Notes under the pieces: generated by a model
The model's database searches: none
What the model saw: the letters and a program-made list of their open reading frames with translations, nothing else
What the model was told of the DNA's origin: nothing
Made by a program: the position numbers and the translations under genes
Shown here: piece by piece, positions 8,169 through 17,183 of the stretch
How the letters are laid out: every line of letters starts with the position of its first letter
Numbering within the stretch: the stretch's first letter is position 1
Source: Thermoguttaceae bacterium
Lineage (GTDB): Bacteria > Planctomycetota > Planctomycetia > Pirellulales > Thermoguttaceae
NCBI GenBank assembly: GCA_017441605.1
Contig: JAFRXD010000062.1
Coordinates: 29,586-93,585 of the forward strand
Direction: 5' to 3'
DNA: 64,000 nt

Positions 8169-11100
8169 CTATTCGGGTCGTTTCAAAATTTTGGCCAAGA
8201 CGCGCCCCGTGGCGGAGTCTTTGTTCTTCGCGACTTCCTCCGGAGTTCCCTCCGCGACGATGGCTCCGCCTTGGTCGGCGGCGCCGGGCCCTAGGTCGAT
8301 AATGTGGTCCGCGGCTTTGATCGCGAGGGGATTGTGCTCGACCGCGACGATCGAGTTACCGGAGTCCACCAGTTCGTTGAAAACGTCGAGGAGTTTCACC
8401 ACGTCGGCGAAATGAAGCCCGACCGTCGGCTCGTCCATAATGAAGAGGCAGGCCCCTTTTCTCGCGGTCGAGAGGAATCCGGCGAGCTTCAGACGCTGCG
8501 CCTCCCCTCCGGAGAGGGTGTTGACGGGGCGACCGAGTTGGAGGTAGTCGAGCCCGACGTCGAGCATGCGCTTGATTTTCTGCTGGATCTTGGGCTGACC
8601 CCTAAAGAAGCCAAACGCCTCGCGCGCGGTCATATCGAGCGCGTCGGCGATATTGCGATCCCGATAGGTTACGTCCAAAACGGAGCGCTGGTAGCGCTTT
8701 CCTCCGCAGAACGGGCATCTCGCGTAGACGTCGGCGACGAACTGCATCGGCGTTCGTATCACGCCCTCCCCTTTGCAGGCGTCGCAGCGCCCTCCGTCCA
8801 CGTTGAAACTGAAATATCCCGCTCCGTATCCCCGCGCTTTCGCCTCGGGGGTCTCGGCGTATAAGTTGCGTATGTCGTCGAATATCTTGAGATAGGAGGC
8901 GGGGTTCGAGCGCGGGGAGCGCCCGATCGGGGTTCGGTCGACGAACGCGACCTCGTCGATATCCTCCGTTCCGATAATTTTATCGTAGGGAAGGGCGCTT
9001 TCGTCGACGTTCTTGTCGCCGACGATTTTGGAGCACAGGGCGGGGTAGAGCGTGTCGCGGATCAAGGTCGTTTTGCCCGCGCCGCTAACTCCGGTGACGA
9101 CGCAAAAACAACCGAGAGGAAAGTTTGCGTCGATATTTTTCAGATTTCTTCCCGACGCTCCGAGCAGTTCGATAAAACCTTTCGAAGGCTCCCTGCGCTC
9201 GGTTCGACCGCCTCCGCGGCGGCGTCCGGAGAGGTAGCTGCCGGTGAGGGAATCGGGGTTCGCCTTGATTTGCTCGACGGTCCCCTCGAAAACGATTTGC
9301 CCTCCGTCGCGACCCGCGCCCGGTCCGAGCTCGACGATCTTATCGGAGCCTTCCAAGATAACGGGGTCGTGGTCGACGACGATCACCGCGTTTCCGCGAT
9401 CGCGCAGGTCGCGAATCGCTTGGAGCAATTTTTCAGAGTCTTGGGGATGAAGCCCGTCGGACGGCTCGTCCAAAATGTAGAGGGAGTCGACCAAGTCGGA
9501 TCCAAGGGCGGTCGTCAATTTGACGCGCCCGTTTTCGCCGGAGCTAAGGGTCTTGACGGGGCGCTCGAGGGTTAGGTGCCCGAGCCCGACTTTTTCGAGG
9601 AACGCGAGTCGCGAGCGGAGTTGCGAGAGCGCGAATCGCCCGATCTGTTCGCGGTTCGCGTCGAGTTTCCAGGAGTCGATCGTCCGGAGCGTTTCGGAGA
9701 CGGGCATGGAGCAAAGGTCGTGGAAGTCCTTGCCCTCGATTTTGACGGCGAGGGCGTCCCTTCGGAGTCGCGAGCCTTGGCAAGCGGGGCAGACGCGCCA
9801 CGTCTGCCACCGCGCCAAAAACGCGCGAATGTGCATCTTGTACTTCTGCTCGAGCAGGGACCACAAAAAGCCGTTTAGCCCCTTGTAATCGAACTGAGAG
9901 GAACCGTTTAGAACGAGTCCGACTTCTTTGCGCGTTAGCTTTCCGAACGGAACGTCCGTTCGAACTCCGAGTTTGTCGGCGAGCCCGAGGAATTCCTTGA
10001 GTTTCGATCGATACGCCGCGACCGTCCAAGGGGCGATCGCGCCCTCGGCGATCGAAAGCGATTTGTTCGGAAAAACCCGGTCCATATCGAACGCGGTCCA
10101 GCGCCCCAGCCCGAGACAGACGGGGCAGGCCCCTCGAGGACTCGCGAAATTAAAGAGATTCGGCTCGACTTCCGGAAAATCGACTCCGCACTCTTCGCAG
10201 CGCAACTTTCGTCCGAATCCGAAGAGCGTCCACGCGGCCCCTCCGATCGTTTGAGGTCGGCCGGGAATCGAGATCCGCTCTCCCGCGTCGTCGACGTCCT
10301 CGAGCGACCTTTCCCCCTCGACGAAGATCCAGCAGCGATCGTTCCCGTTCGCGAACGCGGTCTCGATCGAGTCGAGGAGCCGGCGCTCGTCCGTTTGCCC
10401 GATCGTCGCGCGGTCGACCGCGAAAAAGATCGGCGGAATCCCGGGGTTCGCTCGAATCGCGTCGCGCTTCTTCAGGTAGCGCATTAGCGAGCCGTCGTCG
10501 CCGTCTTGGTCGAGCATAAGAACGCGAGATTTCGTCTTCAATTCGGAAAGCTCGTCGTCGTCCTCCTCGGACGCGTCGTCCCGCTCGTTCGCGGAGCTTC
10601 GCAGACCCAGCGCGCCCAACTCGTCCTCGTCGGAGAAGTCCGCCATCGCGTTGTAGAGAAATTGCACGAAGTTGAAATGTCTCGACGTGAACGCGCTCTC
10701 GTCGCGCAAGTCGAGCGTTTCGTCGCGCGCGATCGCGCGATAAAACCCCTTTTCCAACCACTCTCGTTTGAACGAGGTCCAACCGGCGTTGACGCTTTCG
10801 AGCGAAGGCGCGAACGCGATCATTACCCGGGTTCCCGACGGAAAGCGATCGACGATCTCGAGCGTCGAGTCCGGGGAGTATCTCCGAATTCGTTTTCCGC
10901 AGCGCTGGCATCGAGGAACGCCAAGTTTCGCGAACAGGAACTGCAGATAGTCGCTCGCTTCGGTCGCGGTTCCGACGGTCGCGATCGCCGACGGGTTCGC
11001 CGCTTGCGAGACGACCGCGACGGAGGGGGGAAGCCCTTCGATCGATTCGACGTCCGGTTTGTCGAGCATCTCGAAATGCCGTCTCGCGTCGCGCGACAGG

Positions 11101-11297
11101 CTTTCCAAGTAGCGCCGTCGACCTTCCGCGTAGATCACGTCGAACGCGAGACTGCTTTTGCCGCTTCCGCTAAGGCCGCAGAACGAGGTGATCTGGCGAT
11201 AGGGAACGTCGAGATCGACCGAGCGGAGATTGTTCTCCCGCGCTCCGCGTATCGAAGCTCGACCCGGGCTCGGCGTTCGTTCGGCTTTGTTCGTCAT
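8169..11297 (-). CDS. uvrA: UvrA-type excinuclease ATPase, divergent paralogue with acidic insert
   Basis: A 1042-residue protein with two ABC ATPase cassettes: Walker A GLSGSGKSS (41-49) and VTGVSGAGKTT in the second half, signatures TLSSGENGRVKL and TLSGGEAQRLKL, and Walker B FIMDEPTVGLH. Two zinc-finger modules are present (CEECG-20 residues-CPVC, and CDACKGEG ... CPFC). UvrA scans DNA for bulky lesions and loads UvrB. This one is about 100 residues longer than the usual ~940. The block after Walker A reads EGLPPSVAVVSQ instead of EGLSPAISIDQK, and an acidic insert (ERDDASEEDDDELSELK) lies in the UvrB-binding/insertion domain. It may therefore be a second UvrA-like protein rather than the repair enzyme itself. 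ATG 11297 is chosen for its GAGGAGAG site. Confidence 0.85.
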   Translation of the reverse strand: MTNKAERTPSPGRASIRGARENNLRSVDLDVPYRQITSFCGLSGSGKSSLAFDVIYAEGRRRYLESLSRDARRHFEMLDKPDVESIEGLPPSVAVVSQAANPSAIATVGTATEASDYLQFLFAKLGVPRCQRCGKRIRRYSPDSTLEIVDRFPSGTRVMIAFAPSLESVNAGWTSFKREWLEKGFYRAIARDETLDLRDESAFTSRHFNFVQFLYNAMADFSDEDELGALGLRSSANERDDASEEDDDELSELKTKSRVLMLDQDGDDGSLMRYLKKRDAIRANPGIPPIFFAVDRATIGQTDERRLLDSIETAFANGNDRCWIFVEGERSLEDVDDAGERISIPGRPQTIGGAAWTLFGFGRKLRCEECGVDFPEVEPNLFNFASPRGACPVCLGLGRWTAFDMDRVFPNKSLSIAEGAIAPWTVAAYRSKLKEFLGLADKLGVRTDVPFGKLTRKEVGLVLNGSSQFDYKGLNGFLWSLLEQKYKMHIRAFLARWQTWRVCPACQGSRLRRDALAVKIEGKDFHDLCSMPVSETLRTIDSWKLDANREQIGRFALSQLRSRLAFLEKVGLGHLTLERPVKTLSSGENGRVKLTTALGSDLVDSLYILDEPSDGLHPQDSEKLLQAIRDLRDRGNAVIVVDHDPVILEGSDKIVELGPGAGRDGGQIVFEGTVEQIKANPDSLTGSYLSGRRRGGGRTERREPSKGFIELLGASGRNLKNIDANFPLGCFCVVTGVSGAGKTTLIRDTLYPALCSKIVGDKNVDESALPYDKIIGTEDIDEVAFVDRTPIGRSPRSNPASYLKIFDDIRNLYAETPEAKARGYGAGYFSFNVDGGRCDACKGEGVIRTPMQFVADVYARCPFCGGKRYQRSVLDVTYRDRNIADALDMTAREAFGFFRGQPKIQQKIKRMLDVGLDYLQLGRPVNTLSGGEAQRLKLAGFLSTARKGACLFIMDEPTVGLHFADVVKLLDVFNELVDSGNSIVAVEHNPLAIKAADHIIDLGPGAADQGGAIVAEGTPEEVAKNKDSATGRVLAKILKRPE

Positions 11298-11411
11298 AAT
11301 CTCGCGCTCTCCTCTCGCGGTCCCCCGCGCTCGCGTCGGCGGCAAGTTAAAACGAGGGGCTTTCGACGCAAAAGCGCCCTCGACGAAGAAAATGATGAAA
11401 ATAATCCTTGA

Positions 11412-11439
11412 ATTATAGCGCGATAAAAGAAGGGCGCAA
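11412..11439 (-). promoter_or_regulatory. Probable uvrA promoter
   Basis: Minus strand TTGCGC (11439-11434), a 16-base spacer, and a perfect TATAAT (11417-11412), about 115 bases before the chosen ATG. The -35 box is poor. No SOS (LexA) box is obvious next to it. Confidence 0.5.
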
Positions 11440-11574
11440 GGACGGGTGAAAAGGCGCTTTTTTAAAAGAGATCCGGTAAAGTCAACCGCTTTTGCCTCTC
11501 TTGTTTAACCGGCGTTTTTTGCTTGTTTTTACAAAAGACAGCGCTCTTAGGGTGGATATTTTTTTAATAGGCGC

Positions 11575-11580
11575 TATAAT
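11575..11580 (+). promoter_or_regulatory. -10 box of the ftsH promoter
   Basis: Perfect TATAAT 60 bases before the ftsH ATG. No convincing -35 hexamer lies 16-18 bases upstream; the region there is T-rich. The transcript would start near the CCCCACCGGGG mini-hairpin. Confidence 0.45.
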
Positions 11581-11639
11581 CCCCACCGGGGAAGGCGCGC
11601 CCTTTGTTCGTCGCGCGCCGAATCGCACCGAGGTCAACT

Positions 11640-14282
11640 ATGAACAACCGACCGCGTTTCAGAGGTTTATACGAAGGTTTCCGTCCCGCGCTCTCCTTTT
11701 CGGAGCGCCGCGAGAACGACGGGGACTCGTCGATAAGCGACGATTTGTACGATCGCATCCCGGACGCTTTCAAGCGCCCTCGCAAAGGGGACGGAGACGA
11801 TCGCGGGAAGAAAAACGAGGAACGAGACTCCGCCGAGCGCCGACGCTTCGACGACGATTCTTCCCGAAATCCTTTTCAACCTCGCATTCGCTCGTTTTAC
11901 GACGGCGACCGCCAGCCGCGGAGAACGAACGTCTCGACGATCGTTTTCGTGTGTTCCCTTCTCGCGCTCGGGCTTTTCGCGTACCAGGCGCTTTACGTCG
12001 CCAAGTCGACCGAGATTTCTTGGACCGCGTTCAATCGACTGCTCGACGCGAACAAAATTGAAACGGCGACGCTAAAAGGCTCCAAAATTACGGGGCGATT
12101 GCGCGAGGTTCCTCCGCTGGAACATTGGCCCGATATGATCCCGAACGGTAAAGAGACGTTCGAGGCGGCGGTCAAACAGTTCGATCTCGCCAATAAAGAG
12201 CTCGCGGCGCAATTGGACAAGGATCTCAACGATCGGCTCGATCGCGAGAAACTCACGGTAACGCAGAAAAAAACGACGAACGAGCGCGGCGCCGAGGTCT
12301 TGACCCTTTCGCTCGCGCCGAACGACGGAGAGGTTTTCAAGAGCGTCGAGTTGCCGACCTCCGCGACCGAAGAAGACAAAAAAGCCGCGAAGACCGCGTT
12401 GATCGAAAGTTACGCCCTCGGCGCGAAATTGAATCAGCGCTGGGAGCTTGAGGACGCGAGCCAAGTCCAGCGCGGCGCTCCCGGCTCCGTGATTATGGTC
12501 GAGCGCAAATCGAAGAAAGTTCTCAATAAGGTTTTCAGCGCGAAATACTCCTGCGAGGTTCCGACCTTCGCCTTTTCCGACCAGTTGGTCGACGCGCGCC
12601 TTCGCGAGAAACTCGACTCATATTCCTCCGAGACCCCGCAGGACGGATCCTCTTGGATTATGCTGATTTCGGTCGGGGTGTCGATCCTCTTCCTCGTGCT
12701 CCTCTTCAAGATGTTCCGCAACACGAGCGAGCAAATGTTCGGGGGCGGATTCGGGCTCGGCGGCTTCGGGCGCAGCCTCGCGAAGCGCTACGAGCCGCGC
12801 GCCGATAAGCGCGTTACCTTCGAGGACGTGGCGGGCATGGACGCCGTGAAGGCGGAGTTGGTCGAGATCGTCGACTATTTGAAGAACCCGCGAAAGTACG
12901 AAAGAATGGGCGCGCGCGTGCCCAAGGGAACCCTCCTGTTCGGCCCTCCGGGCACGGGCAAGACCCTCTTGGCGCGCGCCGTGGCCGGCGAGGCGAACGT
13001 TCCGTTCTTCTCGATTAACGGCTCGGAGTTTATTCAGCTGTTCGTCGGCGTCGGCGCGAGCCGCGTGCGCGACCTTTTCGCGACGGCGAAAGAGAACGCG
13101 CCTTCGATTCTCTTCATCGACGAAATCGACGCCGTCGGCCGACAGCGCGGCGCCGGCCTCGGCGGAGGGCAAGACGAGCGCGAGCAAACCCTCAATCAAA
13201 TCCTTAGCGAGATGGACGGGTTCTCCCAAAACGACTCCGTCATGGTCATGGCCTCGACGAACCGGCCCGACGTGCTCGACCCCGCGCTCATGCGCCCGGG
13301 GCGATTCGATCGCCACATTACCGTCGGACGACCCTCGATGCGAGGGCGCGTCGACATTTTCAAGGTCTACTTGAAGAAGATCCCCTACGGTCCCGACGTC
13401 GACGTCGACAAACTCGCGAAAACGACCTCGGGGTTCACCGGCGCGGACATTCGGAACTTCGTCAACGAGGCGACCCTCTGGGCGACGCGCAACAACAAAA
13501 AAGTGGTCGAGTCCTCCGATTTCGACTTCGCCTTCGAGAAAATCTCGCTCGGGCTCAAGCGCGACGAGATCGTTACCCCCGAGAACAAGCGGAAAACCGC
13601 GCGCCACGAGGCGGGGCACGCGCTCGTCGGCTGGTTCCTCCCGAACGGCTCTCGCGTCCACAAAATCACGATCGTCCCGCGCGGTCGCGCGCTCGGCGTT
13701 ACCTGGAGCCTTCCCGACGACGACCAGCTCAACTACAACGAGTCGGAAGCCCGCGCCACGCTGACGCATCTGCTCGCCGGACGCGCCGCGGAGAAACTGG
13801 TCTACAACGAAAACTCCTCCGGCGTCGAGAACGATTTGCAGCGCGCCACCGAGCTCGCGCGCAATATGGTCGCGCGCTGGGGCATGAGCGACAAGTTGGG
13901 ACCGGTCGCCTTTTCCGAATCGGAGGCGAATCCCTTCCTCGGGAAAGAAGTCGCGTTCGGTTCCCGCAACTACAGCGAGGACGCCGCTCGAATTATCGAC
14001 GAAGAAGTTCGCCGAACGATCGAAGAGGCGGACGCTCGAGCCAGGGCGCTCCTGATCGAAAAGCGGGATCTCTTCGACAAACTGACCGACGCGCTGGTCG
14101 CCGAAGAGGAACTCGACGAGGCGCGAATTCGCGAAATCCTCGGTCCCTCGCCCAACGACAAACCGAAGACGGACGAAACCGCGCTCGAGGACGAGCCGAT
14201 AAGCGACGGGTCCGTCAAGACGGGAGCTGAACCGAGCGAGGGCGACGCGGCCGAAGACCCTGCGGAGGATTCGGCGGTTTAG
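11640..14282 (+). CDS. ftsH: ATP-dependent zinc metalloprotease FtsH, long form
   Basis: Membrane-anchored AAA+ protease that extracts and degrades damaged membrane proteins and short-lived regulators. From ATG 11640 it has 880 residues, well above the usual 610-700. The extra length is a charged N-terminal extension of ~100 residues, a large exported loop of about 230 residues between two membrane helices (about 100-120 and 340-360), and an acidic C-terminal tail. AAA+ motifs: GPPGTGKT (435-442), [12 protein letters not shown], and arginine-finger region MRPGRFDR. The zinc site HEAGH is at 656-660. The longer frame from 11604 lacks a good start. ruvX follows after two bases, probably co-transcribed. 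Confidence 0.96.
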   Translation: MNNRPRFRGLYEGFRPALSFSERRENDGDSSISDDLYDRIPDAFKRPRKGDGDDRGKKNEERDSAERRRFDDDSSRNPFQPRIRSFYDGDRQPRRTNVSTIVFVCSLLALGLFAYQALYVAKSTEISWTAFNRLLDANKIETATLKGSKITGRLREVPPLEHWPDMIPNGKETFEAAVKQFDLANKELAAQLDKDLNDRLDREKLTVTQKKTTNERGAEVLTLSLAPNDGEVFKSVELPTSATEEDKKAAKTALIESYALGAKLNQRWELEDASQVQRGAPGSVIMVERKSKKVLNKVFSAKYSCEVPTFAFSDQLVDARLREKLDSYSSETPQDGSSWIMLISVGVSILFLVLLFKMFRNTSEQMFGGGFGLGGFGRSLAKRYEPRADKRVTFEDVAGMDAVKAELVEIVDYLKNPRKYERMGARVPKGTLLFGPPGTGKTLLARAVAGEANVPFFSINGSEFIQLFVGVGASRVRDLFATAKENAPSILFIDEIDAVGRQRGAGLGGGQDEREQTLNQILSEMDGFSQNDSVMVMASTNRPDVLDPALMRPGRFDRHITVGRPSMRGRVDIFKVYLKKIPYGPDVDVDKLAKTTSGFTGADIRNFVNEATLWATRNNKKVVESSDFDFAFEKISLGLKRDEIVTPENKRKTARHEAGHALVGWFLPNGSRVHKITIVPRGRALGVTWSLPDDDQLNYNESEARATLTHLLAGRAAEKLVYNENSSGVENDLQRATELARNMVARWGMSDKLGPVAFSESEANPFLGKEVAFGSRNYSEDAARIIDEEVRRTIEEADARARALLIEKRDLFDKLTDALVAEEELDEARIREILGPSPNDKPKTDETALEDEPISDGSVKTGAEPSEGDAAEDPAEDSAV

Positions 14283-14284
14283 CG

Positions 14285-14758
14285 ATGGCGAAGCCGACTC
14301 CCCCCCCTCCCGCCGGGAAAATCGCCGGGATCGATTTTGGAACGGTTCGCATTGGGATCGCGATTTGCGACCCCGAGCGAATTATGGCGTTTCCCTACGA
14401 AGTCTATCGCCGACGGAGCGAGCGCTTGGATCTCGAGCGGTTCCAAGAGCTCGTTCGCTCCGAGCAAATCGTTCATTTCGTCCTGGGACTACCGCTTCAC
14501 AATAGCGGCGAACTGAGCGACAAAGCGCGCGAGGCGATCGAGTTTGGCGACAAATTGGTCGAGGCGACCGGATTGACGATCGATTACGTCGACGAGCGCT
14601 TCACGAGTCGCGAGGCGGAGTCCTACTTGCGCCAAGGGAATCTCAACGCGAAAAAGCGCAAGGAGAAGCTCGACGCGGTCGCCGCCCAAATTATTTTGGC
14701 GACCTATTTGGAGCGCGGATGCGTCGGAACGACGGATTTTCTCGCGTTGGACGACTAA
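14285..14758 (+). CDS. ruvX: Putative pre-16S rRNA nuclease / Holliday junction resolvase-like YqgF
   Basis: 157 residues with an RNase H-like fold signature: IAGIDFGTVRIGIAICD at 13-29 carries the first catalytic Asp. GLPLHNSGELSDKA follows near residues 68-81, DYVDERFTSREAE near 101-113, and KLDAVAAQIIL near 130-140 supplies the last acidic residue. The family is implicated in maturing the 5' end of 16S rRNA. It begins two bases after the ftsH stop, so translation is probably coupled. The N-terminus has a short proline run (PTPPPPA), harmless for the fold. Confidence 0.92.
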   Translation: MAKPTPPPPAGKIAGIDFGTVRIGIAICDPERIMAFPYEVYRRRSERLDLERFQELVRSEQIVHFVLGLPLHNSGELSDKAREAIEFGDKLVEATGLTIDYVDERFTSREAESYLRQGNLNAKKRKEKLDAVAAQIILATYLERGCVGTTDFLALDD

Positions 14759-14828
14759 TCGATCCGCGTTTTTCGAAACTCTTTTGGCGCGATTTTTCTC
14801 AAATTTCGGAAATACCGAGAAACTTTTC

Positions 14829-14857
14829 TTGAAAAAAAGCCTACTATCTGATAGTAT
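14829..14857 (+). promoter_or_regulatory. Promoter of the hibernation factor gene with a palindromic -10 region
   Basis: TTGAAA (14829-14834), a 17-base spacer, and TAGTAT (14852-14857). TACTAT and ATAGTA form a 6-base inverted repeat separated by CTG, overlapping the -10 box, and could be an operator. The leader to the ATG at 15045 is about 180 bases. Confidence 0.55.
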
Positions 14858-15044
14858 GAGCGCGCGAAAGCGAGCGCGTCAACACTCGCGCTCCTTTCGC
14901 CGCGACCGAATTGAAACGTTCGCGCGGCGCCTCGCCTTATCACAACTTCGCCGCGACCGAGCCGGTTCGCCGAGCTTTCGGCGTTTCGCCTCGACGGCGT
15001 TTCAATACTCGCCTTAAGCCATCTTTTTGGACAAGGAGAAGAAT

Positions 15045-15341
15045 ATGAATATTCAAGTTCAAGCGCGACACGGAGAACTGGCCGAAGCCACTCGTCAGAA
15101 AATCGCGGAAAAGGTCGTTAAACTCGGGCGGTTCGTCGAGCGCGTTTCCGAAATCAACGTCCTCGTCGAACTCGAAAAAGCGGACGAACCCGCCGTCGAG
15201 GTGACGGTCGTCACCGAGCTGAAGAAGGACTTCCGCGCCGAATATACCTCCGGCGATCTCTGGGGCTGCCTCGATCAAACGATCGACAAGCTCGAGCAGC
15301 AGATGCGCAAATTCAAGGAAAAAATGACCGATCACCGCTAG
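15045..15341 (+). CDS. hpf: Ribosome hibernation-promoting factor, short form (HPF/RaiA family)
   Basis: 98 residues. It binds the 30S decoding centre in resting cells and helps dimerise or silence ribosomes. The single domain shows the family pattern: MNIQVQARHGELAEATRQKI, then KVVKLGRFVERVSEINVLVE, ending in a basic helix IDKLEQQMRKFKEKMTDHR. ATG 15045 is chosen over 15027 because the AAGGAG site (15031-15036) fits it. No C-terminal dimerisation domain, so it is the short form. It lies just upstream of EIIA-Ntr-type genes, an arrangement common near rpoN in other bacteria, though no rpoN is seen here. Confidence 0.93.
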   Translation: MNIQVQARHGELAEATRQKIAEKVVKLGRFVERVSEINVLVELEKADEPAVEVTVVTELKKDFRAEYTSGDLWGCLDQTIDKLEQQMRKFKEKMTDHR

Positions 15342-15761
15342 GCGCGCCTCGCGAGAAAGGCGCGAGCGCGTTTGGCGAAAACCGATATTGTCAACGTTAG
15401 TCCACTCCAATAACCGTCGAGGGCGGCGAGTCTTTCCGGGCTCGACCGCCCTTTTTAACTCCGCGAAACTCGTTTTGTATCGAGCCCGTCGACCGATTGA
15501 CGGACAAGACTTTTCGTTCGCGCTCCGATAAAAAGCCGCGTTTCTTTTGATTGAACCGTTTCCGGCGCTGTACAAACTAAGAAAAACGTTTAAAATAGGG
15601 GGCGACCGCGGCGCTTTTGTCCCACGGGGGAAAGCGCGAGCGCGATTTTCGCGAGCGCGTCCCGGATTTCGCGTCCAAAATCGGAGGACAAGTTTCCTTT
15701 CGACGGCGCGTCGCGTCGCCGCCTTGGGCGCGGTTCGCCCTTTTTATTTGGAGTTGAACGA
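15342..15761. other. Intergenic region between hpf and the EIIA genes
   Basis: 420 bases without a gene. It contains the hpf terminator (15420-15456) and a possible promoter for the PTS genes: TGTACA (15569-15574), a 16-base spacer, TAAAAT (15591-15596). Nothing else supported. Confidence 0.5.
15420..15456 (+). terminator. Intrinsic terminator of hpf
   Basis: GGGCGGCGAG (15421-15430) pairs with CTCG-A-CCGCCC (15441-15451, one bulged A) and is followed by five T (15452-15456). Confidence 0.85.
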
Positions 15762-16232
15762 ATGAAATTTACCGATTTTATTCTCCCCGGTTCCGTAAAC
15801 ACGCAGCTTGAAGCCACGACTAAGGAGGGCGTGATTCGCGAATTGGCGCGATCGTTGGCGAGCGCCGGCGGTTTTCCCGAGTCGGAGCTTGAAGGCGTGA
15901 TCACCGCCATTATGCGGCGCGAGGAATTGGGAACGACCGGCATCGGAAACGGAATCGCCGTCCCTCACACGAAGCACATTAGCGCGGAGCGCCTCATCGG
16001 GGCGGTCGGGGTCAGCGAAGACGGGGTGGATTTCAGCAGTCTCGACAGCGAAAAGGTCAATTTGTTCTTCCTGCTCGTCTCCCCTCCGGATCGACCGGGC
16101 GAACATCTCAGGGCTCTCGAACACATTACGCGCCATCTTAAAGACGACAAATTCTGCGGCGAGCTCAAGCGCGCCGACTCTCCCGAAAAAGTGATGAAAC
16201 TGCTGGTCGAGGCCGACGAGCGCGTCGTCTGA
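15762..16232 (+). CDS. PTS EIIA-Ntr-type phosphoacceptor protein, copy 1
   Basis: 156 residues, a complete PTS EIIA type 2 domain (fructose/nitrogen class). The phosphorylated histidine is His69 in GIAVPHTKH. Other family marks are MRREELGTTGIGNG and KVNLFFLLVSPPD. With HPr and enzyme I downstream it would accept phosphate from phosphoenolpyruvate and act as a regulator, because no membrane EIIB/EIIC gene is present. GGAG upstream supports the ATG. It is a tandem duplicate of the next gene, colinear across its whole length. Confidence 0.9.
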   Translation: MKFTDFILPGSVNTQLEATTKEGVIRELARSLASAGGFPESELEGVITAIMRREELGTTGIGNGIAVPHTKHISAERLIGAVGVSEDGVDFSSLDSEKVNLFFLLVSPPDRPGEHLRALEHITRHLKDDKFCGELKRADSPEKVMKLLVEADERVV

Positions 16233-16280
16233 TTTTCCCCCCGGCGTCTTAAAATTTCGCTCGTTTTAGGAGTTGCGCGA

Positions 16281-16763
16281 ATGAAATTTTCCGATTTTGT
16301 CAAAGTGGATTCGATCTTGACCAAACTCGAAGCGACCACCAAAGAGGGCGTCGTTCGCGAGATGGTCGAGTCGTTGGCGAAAGAGGGCGGCGTTCCCGCC
16401 GAAAGCGTCGACGACGTCATCGGCGCCGTCATGAAGCGCGAGGAGCTCGGAACGACCGGCATTGGTCGCGGGATCGCCATTCCTCACGCCAAGCACCCCG
16501 GCGTCTCCGCGATCGTCGGCACCGTCGCCATTAGCCCCGAAGGCGTCGATTTCAGTAGCCTCGACTGCCAAAAAGTCAACCTTTTCTTCCTCATCGTGTC
16601 TCCTCCCGACGCCGGCGAATCTCACCTGCGCGCCTTGAGACACATCACCGCCCAACTGAAAAACGAGGCGTTCTGCCGTTATCTGCTGCAGTCGCGCACT
16701 CGAGAGGACATCGTGAATCTCCTCAACGAAGCCGACGACGGCATGTACTTAGAGGAGGAGTGA
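16281..16763 (+). CDS. PTS EIIA-Ntr-type phosphoacceptor protein, copy 2
   Basis: 160 residues, paralogous to copy 1 over its full length (MKFSDFVKVDSILTKLEATT; KREELGTTGIGRG; DFSSLDCQKVNLFF). Active His69 lies in AIPHAKH. Start ATG with TTTAGGAGTTG upstream. Two intact copies in a row, each with the histidine, suggest that they receive phosphate from the same HPr but talk to different partners. The last residues (DDGMYLEEE) are unique to this copy. Confidence 0.9.
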   Translation: MKFSDFVKVDSILTKLEATTKEGVVREMVESLAKEGGVPAESVDDVIGAVMKREELGTTGIGRGIAIPHAKHPGVSAIVGTVAISPEGVDFSSLDCQKVNLFFLIVSPPDAGESHLRALRHITAQLKNEAFCRYLLQSRTREDIVNLLNEADDGMYLEEE

Positions 16764-16863
16764 GCGAATACGGCGCTTTTTCAAGAGCGCGGCGCTCGAG
16801 TCCTCTCCTTCGTCTTCGGAAACGAGCGCCGCCGCGCGCCGACGTCGCTAGAAAGCGATCAAC

Positions 16864-17160
16864 GTGGTCACAAAAGAACTCACCGTGCTGAATCAAGCGG
16901 GTTTTCACGTGCGCAACGCCTCCGCCGTGTGCAAGCTCGCGATGAAATACTCCTCGAAGCTTTCGCTGTCGAAAGGCGGTTACGCCGCCGACTGCAAGAG
17001 TTGCTTGGATCTTTTGTCCCTTATGGCGCCCCAAGGAACTAAATTGATTCTCGCGGCGGACGGGGAAGACGAACAAGCGGCTACCGACTCCATCGCGGAT
17101 CTCTTCGAGCATAAATTCTACGAGGACGAATTCGCCGCCATGGCCCCGCCCGACCTCTAA
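16864..17160 (+). CDS. ptsH: Phosphocarrier protein HPr
   Basis: 98 residues from a GTG start at 16864. His15, in GFHVRNASAVCKLA, is the phosphorylated histidine, followed by the conserved Arg17. The usual GLHARPAA is altered to GFHVRNAS, so the Pro of the consensus is missing. The regulatory serine region reads KSCLDLLSLMAPQGTKL, which keeps a Ser at the expected place. HPr passes phosphate from enzyme I (next gene, 23 bases on) to the EIIA proteins. The tail after residue 85 (YEDEFAAMAPPDL) is slightly longer than in typical 85-90 residue HPr. Confidence 0.9.
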   Translation: MVTKELTVLNQAGFHVRNASAVCKLAMKYSSKLSLSKGGYAADCKSCLDLLSLMAPQGTKLILAADGEDEQAATDSIADLFEHKFYEDEFAAMAPPDL

Positions 17161-17183
17161 TCCGAACGATCTCGTATTCGCAA

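Larger units (their letters stand above)
11298..11639. other. Divergent intergenic region between uvrA and ftsH
   Basis: 342 bases without a gene. It holds the minus-strand promoter candidate for uvrA (11412-11439) and a perfect -10 box for ftsH (11575-11580), followed by a small CCCC-ACC-GGGG hairpin at the likely transcript start. Nothing else seen. Confidence 0.6.
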
